Assembly (NCBI GenBank): GCA_963626285.1
Contig: CAVFWQ010000065.1
Location: 1-12,486 of the forward strand
Direction of reading: 5' to 3'
Source: CAVDRM01 sp963626285
Lineage (GTDB): Bacteria > Bacillota > Clostridia > Christensenellales > Aristaeellaceae
Length of the DNA stretch: 12,486 nt
Shown one piece after another: positions 1-5,514 of the stretch. The notes under the pieces are model-generated. The model worked only from the letters and a program-made list of their open reading frames with translations. It ran no database searches and was not told the origin of the DNA. A program made the position numbers and the translations under genes. The stretch's first letter is position 1. Each line of letters opens with the position of its first letter.

Positions 1-56
1 ATGTTATTTTAGCAAAAGGAGTTCTTTTATCATAGGCATAGCTCTAAGCTTCCCCC

Positions 57-83
57 AACCCCACGCCTAGCGTGGGGTTTTCG
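57..83 (+). terminator. Intrinsic terminator of a rightward transcript entering from the left
   Basis: A 9-bp perfect stem (AACCCCACG, 57-65, with CGTGGGGTT, 71-79) has a 5-base loop and runs into a short T tract (78-81) on the plus strand. The minus-strand copy is followed by G-rich sequence, so the orientation is rightward. It would end a plus-strand gene lying off the left edge. The frame that stops at 33-35 is one candidate for the end of that gene, but too little of it is visible to call. Confidence 0.6.
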
Positions 84-85
84 TG

Positions 86-129
86 AAACAATAAAGCGGG
101 CGCGTATTCTTTGCCGAATACACGCCCGC
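86..129 (-). terminator. Intrinsic terminator for the leftward NAGPA gene
   Basis: Positions 96-109 and 116-129 form a 14-bp stem around a 6-base loop. The strand is shown by the single non-Watson-Crick position: 103/122 is a C-A mismatch in plus-strand RNA but a G-U pair in minus-strand RNA. On the minus strand the stem is followed by TTTATTGTTT (95 down to 86). It lies about 75 bases past the stop codon of the gene at 203-1063 and is its likely terminator. Confidence 0.8.
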
Positions 130-154
130 CTGCGTGTCCAAAACGCAGTTTTTT
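130..154 (+). terminator. Second rightward terminator
   Basis: A 6-bp stem (CTGCGT 130-135 with ACGCAG 143-148) and 7-base loop are followed directly by six Ts (149-154). An alternative fold pairs CGTGTC (133-138) with GACACG (155-160), so the exact structure is uncertain. Confidence 0.5.
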
Positions 155-165
155 GACACGAAGGA

Positions 166-192
166 GAAGGCTTAACGGAAGCTTTCTTTTTT
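166..192 (+). terminator. Third rightward terminator, next to the stop codon of the opposing gene
   Basis: An 8-bp stem (GAAGGCTT 166-173 with AAGCTTTC 179-186, including one G-U pair that only works in plus-strand RNA) has a 5-base loop and six Ts (187-192). It ends 10 bases before the stop of the minus-strand gene at 203. It probably blocks rightward readthrough into the convergent gene. Confidence 0.6.
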
Positions 193-202
193 GTACGGAG
201 CA

Positions 203-1063
203 TTATTTGAAGATCAGCGCGTCAGACACCTGTCTGGTCGGGCTGGAGGGACGGTTGATGACCTGATTGTAGAAGTACAGTTTGGCCGAGCCGCCGCCGT
301 CCAAGTTGATGGCGGTCTGTGCGCCGTATTGCAGGAAAAGCTGCTGCAGCCCCTGCAGGGAGATGCCGTCGGAATATCCTTCGCGGCGGCCTTCCACCAT
401 GATGATGATGTAATGCAGCTTCCCGATCTGGCCGATGGCCGTGCGCGGCTCAAGCTGGGTGGAGCGGGTGGAGATGACGTGGGTCTTGTTGTCCAAAGGC
501 AGCGCCTGCCCGTTTTCCACCAGCGCGGGGCCGAATTCGATGGTCTGCATCACGCCCTTATCCAAAAGCTCCTGCGCAAGCTGCTGGGGGTCGTCCTTGG
601 AGCGGTCGTAGTGCAGGGAAAAATCGCCGTTCTTGTCGATGATGAGCATATCCAGCTTGTTGGTCTTGTTGGCGCGGTAGAGCTTGCCGTTTCGGATGAT
701 GACGCCGGAGGTATGGTCGCCGCAGAAGTCGCAGTTGACCGCCAGAACAGCGCCGTTCGCCTGCGCAATATCCTCCATCAGGCCGGTCGCGGAGACCTTC
801 TTGTCGTTGTAAAAAGCGGTCAAAAGCGCATCCGGCGAGGACACCTGAATATCGCAGACATAGTAGACCAGCTTCGTGCCGTCCTCAAATTTTTTGATGT
901 TGATTTTCAGATGGCCGTTTGGACTGGAGCTGTCGTCATAGGCGAAATCCGGCGTGCCGTCAAAGCACAGCGGGTCTTGCCCCCAGACAAAGTCCTCGGC
1001 AAGGGCGGGCAGGCAGGCACAGAGCAGCACCAGCACGGTCAGCAGGCACAGCGGTTTGTTCAT
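203..1063 (-). CDS. Secreted phosphodiester glycosidase (NAGPA) domain protein
   Basis: The 286-residue protein begins with a signal peptide (hydrophobic 5-22, likely cleavage after ALA at about 22), so it is exported. The rest matches the phosphodiester glycosidase/NAGPA family (DUF2233), whose founder is the enzyme that removes GlcNAc from a phosphodiester. Family hallmarks are visible in order: AVNCDF near 108-113 and SGVIIRNGKLY at 119-129, FGPALVENG (177-185), EPRTAIGQ (205-212), LDGGGSAKLYF (254-264) and the closing NRPSSPTRQVSDAL (270-283). Bacterial members are thought to cleave sugar-phosphodiester links in exopolysaccharide or wall polymers, but the substrate here is unknown. The start has AAAGGA about 12 bases upstream, a slightly long spacing. 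It follows the secreted gene at 1158-2201 by 94 bases without an obvious terminator between, so the two may be co-transcribed. Confidence 0.88.
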   Translation of the reverse strand: MNKPLCLLTVLVLLCACLPALAEDFVWGQDPLCFDGTPDFAYDDSSSPNGHLKINIKKFEDGTKLVYYVCDIQVSSPDALLTAFYNDKKVSATGLMEDIAQANGAVLAVNCDFCGDHTSGVIIRNGKLYRANKTNKLDMLIIDKNGDFSLHYDRSKDDPQQLAQELLDKGVMQTIEFGPALVENGQALPLDNKTHVISTRSTQLEPRTAIGQIGKLHYIIIMVEGRREGYSDGISLQGLQQLFLQYGAQTAINLDGGGSAKLYFYNQVINRPSSPTRQVSDALIFK

Positions 1064-1157
1064 GGCGGGTATCGTTCCTTTCTGATATGTTCCGATAGAT
1101 TAGACGAAGAACGGAAGAAAAAGCTTGAATGGAGATGCAATATCGGCAGGCGGGGCG

Positions 1158-2201
1158 TCAGCCCATGGCCAGACCGTAGCCGTAAAAGGAATTGCGGATG
1201 ATTTCCCCGTAGAAGGAAAACTCGGCCTGACGCTCCGCAGGGAAGGTCAGGGTCAGGAGGTACACGCTGTCGCTGTACTCATTGGCAAAGCAGATGGTAT
1301 ATTCGCCGTCCGTTTCGCCGGTGAAATAGCCCATATCGGCCTCCGCCAGCACCCGCGCATCAATATGGCCGCTCTGATACTGCTCCAAATAATAGCTCAG
1401 CCTGTCGGAGCGGGTGTCCGTGATGGTCTCCACGCGCAGCGTGACAAGGCCGTCCGCGCTCTGATAAACATCGCCGCCCTTGTCCTCAAGCATCTGCGGC
1501 AGGGACATGCTGTAGCCTTCGCCCTCGGTGACGTTCCATTCGCTGAACGCACCGTTTTCATAGGCGGGCGTCGTCGTCAGCGAAACCACCTGATAGCCAA
1601 AGCGCGAGGCAGAGGACGGCTGTAATTCAAGCGTTATGCCCGATTCCCAGAACAGCACGCTCTGGGGCACATCGCCCGCCGGCACGCCCTCATTGCCGAT
1701 GCTGGAATAAAGGTCGGCTCTGACGATCAAATCATTCCCGCTTTTCGTGATCTCGTAGATCTTCGCGCCGCCGTAGCTGTCGTCCTCCAAATCGGAAAAA
1801 TCAAAGGAAAAGGCGCTGCCGTCCGTGCGCGTGATGCAGGGGCACTGCGGCGCATCCCAAGCCTCAAATTCGCCGGATGCAAACAAATCTCTGTAATAGG
1901 TTTTCAGAATATCCACCGGGACGGTCTCCACATCGTCCAGCGGCTGCTCGTCCACCCGCGGCAGGACAAAGCGGAACAGCCCCAGCAGCAATGCGCCCTC
2001 GACCAGCGGCTGAGACGGCGTTTCGCCGGCAGACAGGGAAGAAACATCCCGCATCAGCATCGCGCCGCCCATCAGGGAGACCATCGCGGACAGGTTGTCG
2101 TCCTCTTCCACGGCCATATCCCGCGCATCGCGCACGGGGGCGGCCAAGGCACAGGAGCAGCACAGGCAGAGAACCAGCAAAAGCGCCGACAGTTTTTTCA
2201 T
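1158..2201 (-). CDS. Secreted protein of unknown function
   Basis: I do not recognise this 347-residue protein. I chose the ATG at 2201 because AGAAAGGAG lies about 9 bases upstream and the protein then opens with a normal signal peptide: MKK, a hydrophobic run 5-20, and likely cleavage after ALA at 20. The longer frame starting at 2276 would add 25 basic residues with no good ribosome site. The mature part is acidic. It has an N-terminal region (21-115) with a mildly hydrophobic stretch at 68-80, a middle region (120-215) with CPC at 120-122, and a C-terminal region (224-347) whose alternating pattern (GYSMSLP, DGLVTLRVE, EYTICFANEYSDSVYLLTLTF, IIRNSF) resembles a PsbP/DUF1795-like beta-sheet domain. 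That resemblance is an inference. A 7-bp hairpin (2220-2226 with 2236-2242) lies just upstream of its ribosome site. Confidence 0.8.
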   Translation of the reverse strand: MKKLSALLLVLCLCCSCALAAPVRDARDMAVEEDDNLSAMVSLMGGAMLMRDVSSLSAGETPSQPLVEGALLLGLFRFVLPRVDEQPLDDVETVPVDILKTYYRDLFASGEFEAWDAPQCPCITRTDGSAFSFDFSDLEDDSYGGAKIYEITKSGNDLIVRADLYSSIGNEGVPAGDVPQSVLFWESGITLELQPSSASRFGYQVVSLTTTPAYENGAFSEWNVTEGEGYSMSLPQMLEDKGGDVYQSADGLVTLRVETITDTRSDRLSYYLEQYQSGHIDARVLAEADMGYFTGETDGEYTICFANEYSDSVYLLTLTFPAERQAEFSFYGEIIRNSFYGYGLAMG

Positions 2202-2219
2202 ATCGATATACTCCTTTCT

Positions 2220-2242
2220 GCGGGAAGGCTTCCGTTTCCCGC
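2220..2242 (-). other. Hairpin just upstream of the ribosome site of the secreted-protein gene
   Basis: GCGGGAA and TTCCCGC pair perfectly across a 9-base loop. In the minus-strand transcript the hairpin ends a few bases before the AAGGAG of the gene at 2201. There is no T tract, so it is not a terminator. It may stabilise the leader or be incidental. Confidence 0.35.
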
Positions 2243-2311
2243 GCAAGCGCCCGATGCGTAGAGACGCCTGCACCATAGATAACGGAAGGCGGAAGCGTTT
2301 TTATCCCGCAG

Positions 2312-2743
2312 CTACAGATTTTTGATTTCGGGGTCGTCATCGCTCATCACCCGAAGCCCGTTTTGCAGCAGAAGCTCCGCCGTGACGCCGTTTCCGTCCG
2401 TCAGCGTCCCCGAAAATGTGCCGTCATAGATTTTTCCGCAGCCGCAGGAGGGGCTTTGGGCGCGGAGAACGGCCGTCTGACAGCCCGTGAGTCGCGCAAT
2501 ATCCAGCGCACACCGGGCGCCGCGCCGAAACGCGGCGGTATTGTCCGCGCCGTCCCTGTTCATGACAAACCCGCCCTGCCGCTCGCTCGGCACACGCGGG
2601 GTCGGCAGCCCGCCCATCTGTTCGGGGCAGACGGGGATCAGCATATGCTTTTGCGCAAGGCGCAGCACGGCGGGGCAGCTTTTCACCTTCCCGTCATAGC
2701 GGCAGGGCAGGCCGAGCAGACACGCGGAAACGAGAATCGTCAT
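2312..2743 (-). CDS. DUF523 family protein (TudS/YbbK-like)
   Basis: The 143-residue protein is a clear DUF523 member by its opening ILVSACLLGLPCRYDG (3-18), the VCPEQMGGLPTPRVPSE segment (38-54) and QSPSCGCG (96-103). One characterised DUF523 enzyme, TudS, removes sulfur from thiouracil with a [4Fe-4S] cluster held by three cysteines. C8, C39 and C100 lie in the equivalent conserved motifs, so a desulfidase-type reaction is plausible, although the substrate is not shown by the sequence. It is cytoplasmic, with no signal or membrane segment. Its ATG overlaps the TGA of the upstream deoD gene (ATGA, 2740-2743), so the two are translationally coupled on one mRNA. Length is normal for single-domain DUF523 proteins; there is no fused DUF1722 domain. 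Confidence 0.9.
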   Translation of the reverse strand: MTILVSACLLGLPCRYDGKVKSCPAVLRLAQKHMLIPVCPEQMGGLPTPRVPSERQGGFVMNRDGADNTAAFRRGARCALDIARLTGCQTAVLRAQSPSCGCGKIYDGTFSGTLTDGNGVTAELLLQNGLRVMSDDDPEIKNL

Positions 2744-3438
2744 GCTATCTCCAGCGCAATTTCCATCATCTGCGTGAAGGTCTCGCGCACCTCCTGCGGG
2801 GTGCAGCTTTCGCCGGTGTAGGGGTTATCCGAGATGGTGAGCAGCGCCAAGGCGTTTTTGCCGGCGCGGGCGGCGTTCAGATACAGCGCGTACGCCTCCA
2901 TTTCGATGGCAAGGACGTGCAGCTTTTGCAGCACATCCAGCTGGCTGCGCTCATCATAGAAGGTATCGGACGAATAGGTCGGGCCGACGGCCATGGTGAC
3001 GTTCAGCCGCTTCGCAGCTTCCGCGGCGCGGGAGAGCAGGTCATAGGAGGCGCAGGGACCCAAGTTTCCGCGGAAGCCGTACTGGTCTCCGTAGGCCGAA
3101 TTGGAGTAAGCGCTCATGGACGCGACCACGGAGCGGATCTTGAGATTCGGGTCAATCAGTCCGGCCGAGCCGACGCGGATGATGTTCTCCACATCATACA
3201 TATGAAACAGCTCATAGGAATAAATGCCGATGGAGGGCATGCCCATGCCGGAGGCCATGACGGACACGCGCTTGCCCTTATATTCGCCCGTATAGCCCTG
3301 AATGCCGCGCACATTATTGACCAGCCTTCGGTTTTCCAGATAGGTCTCCGCAATGAATTTCGCCCGCAGCGGGTCGCCGGGCATCAGCACGGTGCGGGCA
3401 AAATCGCCCTTTTCCGCCGTATTATGCAGTGTCGCCAT
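2740..3438 (-). CDS. deoD: Purine nucleoside phosphorylase, DeoD type
   Basis: This is a 232-residue hexameric (DeoD/PNP-UDP family) phosphorylase. Such enzymes split purine (deoxy)nucleosides with phosphate into base and (deoxy)ribose-1-phosphate, for salvage in the cytoplasm. Signatures in order: H5, PGDPLRAKFIA (20-30) with the phosphate-binding G21 and R25, R44, the MASGMGMPSIGIYSYEL stretch (61-77), IIRVGSAG (86-93, R88 and S91), the nucleoside-binding AIEMEA (177-182), and TISDN (201-205) with catalytic acid D204, plus R218. All key residues of the E. coli enzyme have counterparts. I place the start at 3438, where AAGGAGG sits about 9-10 bases upstream. The longer frame from 3540 would run through the gene's own promoter. 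DUF523 follows with an ATGA overlap. Transcription is likely from the promoter at 3500-3528. Confidence 0.95.
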   Translation of the reverse strand: MATLHNTAEKGDFARTVLMPGDPLRAKFIAETYLENRRLVNNVRGIQGYTGEYKGKRVSVMASGMGMPSIGIYSYELFHMYDVENIIRVGSAGLIDPNLKIRSVVASMSAYSNSAYGDQYGFRGNLGPCASYDLLSRAAEAAKRLNVTMAVGPTYSSDTFYDERSQLDVLQKLHVLAIEMEAYALYLNAARAGKNALALLTISDNPYTGESCTPQEVRETFTQMMEIALEIA

Positions 3439-3499
3439 GAAAAAAGCCCTCCTTGCAGATGGTTTGCAGGCGCCGAAAAAGCCCGCGTAATTTACATCA

Positions 3500-3528
3500 A
3501 GCATACCACATCGTTGCTTTACTTTCAA
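3500..3528 (-). promoter_or_regulatory. Sigma-A-like promoter for deoD-DUF523
   Basis: On the minus strand TTGAAA (3528-3523), a 17-base spacer and TATGCT (3505-3500) form a good vegetative promoter. The predicted start is near 3493, giving a leader of about 55 bases to the deoD ATG. It interlocks with the opposite promoter at 3518-3546, sharing base 3523. Confidence 0.7.
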
Positions 3529-3546
3529 GAACTTTTCCATTATAAT
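3518..3546 (+). promoter_or_regulatory. Sigma-A-like promoter for the FRG-dipeptidase genes
   Basis: TTTACT (3518-3523), a 17-base spacer and a perfect TATAAT (3541-3546) precede the FRG gene. Transcription would start near 3553, so the leader is very short (about 17 bases). It overlaps the divergent deoD promoter. Confidence 0.72.
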
Positions 3547-3569
3547 GAGGGATGAGGTGTTGAAGGAGT

Positions 3570-4376
3570 ATGCAGGAGGTCGTCATCCACAGCTTTAATG
3601 AATTGCAGGCCGAGGTGTTTTCCGATGTCTGGGACTCCGCCATCCGCCGCTATCGGGACAATCGGGTGTACCGCGGCGTGGCAGACAAGACCTGGGGTCT
3701 GGTTCCGTCTCTGAACCGCGCCTGTGCGCATGATTTAAAGCTCGAAAAGCAGATGCTTCGTTCGTTCAAGAAGTACGGCTATGCGGACTTGGCGCATGTC
3801 ACCAATTTTTGGCAGACCTTGGCGATGGCGCAGCAGTTCGGGCTGCCGACCCGCCTGCTCGACTGGACATATTCACCGCTCGTTGCGGCGCATTTTGCGA
3901 CCGAGGATGTCGATGCCTACGACTTGGACGGCGCCATCTGGTGCGCCGACATCGAGACGGTCAACGCGCAGCTTCCGGAAAAGCTGAACGTCATGCTGGA
4001 AAACGAGCGCGGCCGCATTTTCACGATGGAAATGCTGGACCGTGTCGGCAACACCTTTGAGGAGCTGAACGCGCTTTCGGACGAGCCGTTTGCCTTTTTC
4101 TTTGAGCCGGCCAGCGCGGTCAACCGCATCGCCAACCAGTACGCCCTTTTTTCCGTCACGACCGACCCGACCGTGTGCATTGACCAGCTTCCCAATTTGG
4201 ACGCGGGCTTCAAAAAGCTCGTCATTCCCAAGGAGGTCAAGCTGGAGATTCGCGATAAGCTGGATTACATCAACATTTCGGAGCGCATGATTTATCCGGG
4301 GCTGGACGGCATCTGCAAGTGGATTACCCGCCGCTATGCCAACCTCGGCCCCAAGTACAATAAAAATCACGATTGA
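3570..4376 (+). CDS. FRG-domain protein
   Basis: The 268-residue protein carries the FRG domain (PF08867), named for a Phe-Arg-Gly motif that appears here as YRG (34-36). Other hallmarks: VPSLNR (45-50), QQFGLPTRLLDWTYSPLVAA (88-107), AHFA (107-110), NRIANQYALFSV (185-196) and YPGLDGICKWI (242-252). The domain's biochemical role is not established, and no extra domain, signal or membrane segment is visible. The ATG at 3570 is the first start after an in-frame TGA (3561-3563). AAGGAG (3563-3568) is only one base from it, so GAGGTG (3554-3559), about 10 bases away, is the more likely ribosome site. A second AGGAGG lies inside the gene (3574-3579) but no normal in-frame start follows at useful distance. 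The dipeptidase gene begins 12 bases after the stop, so the two probably form an operon. Confidence 0.88.
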   Translation: MQEVVIHSFNELQAEVFSDVWDSAIRRYRDNRVYRGVADKTWGLVPSLNRACAHDLKLEKQMLRSFKKYGYADLAHVTNFWQTLAMAQQFGLPTRLLDWTYSPLVAAHFATEDVDAYDLDGAIWCADIETVNAQLPEKLNVMLENERGRIFTMEMLDRVGNTFEELNALSDEPFAFFFEPASAVNRIANQYALFSVTTDPTVCIDQLPNLDAGFKKLVIPKEVKLEIRDKLDYINISERMIYPGLDGICKWITRRYANLGPKYNKNHD

Positions 4377-4388
4377 GGCGAGCCCTGT

Positions 4389-5291
4389 ATGCTGATTTGC
4401 GATACCCATGCGGACACCCTCTATGCCTTGGCGTCGGGAGCGCCGTCTATGGATGTGACGAAGGAAACGCTTGCAAAGGGCGGCATTTCCCTGCAGACCC
4501 TGGCGCTGTTCGTGGGCGACAGAAGCGAGCATGAGCAGGCGATGGCGTTCAACCGAAAGATGCTGGCGGAGCTGGAAAGGCTGAAGGCTGAAGGCCTTCG
4601 CCTCATCGATGACCCGCGGGACGCGGTCGAGGGCGAGACGCGCTTCATGCTGTCTGTCGAGGGCTGCGAAATCATGGAGGACGGCATTGAAACAGTCGCC
4701 GCGTGGCGGCAAAGGGGCGTGCGCATGGCGGCGCCGGTCTGGAATTACGAGAATCGGTTGGGTGTGCCTGCCCGACACGACACGGGCGAGGGGCTGAAGC
4801 CCTTCGGACGGGATGCGGTGCGGGAGATGGCGCGGGTCGGTATTGCGCCGGACGTATCGCACCTGAACGAGCGCGGGTTCTGGGATTTATTGGAGATGGG
4901 GCTCGTCCCGCTCGCGTCCCATTCCTGCTGCAAGGCGCTGTGCGGCAATCCGCGCAATCTGACCGACGAGCAGCTCCGCGCCCTTTTCGGTGCGGGCGGC
5001 TATGTCGGGGTCAATTTTTACCCTTACTTTCTCTCCGCGGACGCGGACGCGACGCTCGATACGGTCGTCGATCATATCCTGCACATGCTGTCGCTGGGCG
5101 GCGAGGGCAAGGTGGGCTTCGGCTCGGATTTTGACGGTATTGAATGCAAAGTCCCCGGCCTTGAAACGCCTGCCGACGTGCCCGCGCTCCTTCAGCAGCT
5201 GCGGTGGCGCGGCCTGACGGATGCGGAAATTTCCGGCATTGCCGGTCAAAACCTCTTGCGCTACTACGACCGAGTTTTCCCGCGGGAATAA
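4389..5291 (+). CDS. Membrane dipeptidase family (peptidase M19) enzyme
   Basis: This 300-residue enzyme belongs to the renal/membrane dipeptidase family, zinc hydrolases of the amidohydrolase fold that split dipeptides, often accepting a D-residue at the second position. The metal-binding pattern is complete: DTHAD (5-9, H7 and D9), SVEGCE (89-94, E91), DVSHLN (155-160, H158), ASHSC (176-180, H178) and GFGSDFDG (243-250, D247). PRNLTDEQLRA (188-198) is also typical. There is no signal peptide, so it is likely cytoplasmic as in most bacterial homologues, despite the family name. It follows the FRG gene by 12 bases with only a weak GAGGCGAG ribosome site and no promoter of its own, which suggests coupled expression. 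It may process peptides taken up or released from the wall. Confidence 0.93.
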   Translation: MLICDTHADTLYALASGAPSMDVTKETLAKGGISLQTLALFVGDRSEHEQAMAFNRKMLAELERLKAEGLRLIDDPRDAVEGETRFMLSVEGCEIMEDGIETVAAWRQRGVRMAAPVWNYENRLGVPARHDTGEGLKPFGRDAVREMARVGIAPDVSHLNERGFWDLLEMGLVPLASHSCCKALCGNPRNLTDEQLRALFGAGGYVGVNFYPYFLSADADATLDTVVDHILHMLSLGGEGKVGFGSDFDGIECKVPGLETPADVPALLQQLRWRGLTDAEISGIAGQNLLRYYDRVFPRE

Positions 5292-5307
5292 GAACGGAAA
5301 GAGGATC

Positions 5308-5349
5308 GGCGGGGAGAAGACCCTTTTGAAAAAAGTCCCCTCCTCCGCC
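5308..5349 (-). repeat. Long imperfect inverted repeat, better paired in minus-strand RNA
   Basis: Arms 5308-5326 and 5330-5349 pair as GGCGG/CCGCC, GGAG/CTCC, GAC/GTC and TTT/AAA, with one bulged T at 5344. The four remaining mismatches (17/39, 18/38, 22/34, 23/33, counted from 5300) are all A-C on the plus strand and therefore G-U pairs in the minus-strand RNA. The intact helix is thus in a leftward transcript. Confidence 0.6.
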
Positions 5350-5443
5350 CGAAACACGATACCTGCTTTTGATGACTGCAGCGAAGAAACAGCCTCCGTG
5401 AGAAACGACGAAAAGCTGCTTTTCACCCCACTCTTTATTCTCC

Positions 5444-5492
5444 CCACTATCCACTAACCACTACCCACTAATCACTAACCCCTACCCCCCTA
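5444..5492. repeat. Seven-unit heptanucleotide tandem repeat (CCACTAA-like)
   Basis: Seven consecutive 7-base units keep phase: CCACTAT, CCACTAA, CCACTAC, CCACTAA, TCACTAA, CCCCTAC, CCCCCTA. Drift increases toward the right end. The array ends 11 bases before the GGAGG of the PotC-like gene (5504-5508). Confidence 0.8.
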
Positions 5493-5514
5493 CCCGCTCG
5501 CTCGGAGGCCCATC

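Larger units (their letters stand above)
5292..5514. other. Non-coding spacer with a probable interspersed element
   Basis: The 223 bases between the dipeptidase and the PotC-like gene hold a long imperfect hairpin (5308-5349), a pyrimidine-rich stretch and a heptamer repeat (5444-5492). I see no convincing gene or sigma-A promoter. Short open frames run through it on both strands but lack ribosome sites and recognisable content. The composition differs from the flanking genes and fits a repeated intergenic element, which only a genome comparison could confirm. Confidence 0.5.

Noticed and set aside
57..83. GC-rich palindrome resembling a type I CRISPR repeat
   Set aside because: Only one copy is present, with no spaced repeats nearby, and it fits a terminator.
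191..1201. Open plus-strand frame of 336 codons antisense to the NAGPA gene
   Set aside because: It lies opposite a gene with a clear signal peptide and family motifs, has no ribosome site, and its composition is that of a reverse-complement shadow in GC-rich DNA.
2202..2276. N-terminal extension of the secreted-protein gene
   Set aside because: The 25 extra basic residues would precede a good signal peptide, and the AAGGAG site belongs to the ATG at 2201.
3439..3540. N-terminal extension of deoD
   Set aside because: It would read through the gene's promoter and is absent from the DeoD family, which starts close to the HNTAEKGDFA-type segment.
3873..4862. Minus-strand frame of 329 codons across the FRG and dipeptidase genes
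   Set aside because: It spans two recognised genes on the other strand and carries no family signature or ribosome site.
4887..5447. Minus-strand frame covering the intergenic element and the dipeptidase 3' end
   Set aside because: It runs through a hairpin and into an antisense region of a conserved enzyme. It looks like a chance frame, though the intergenic element itself merits a repeat search.
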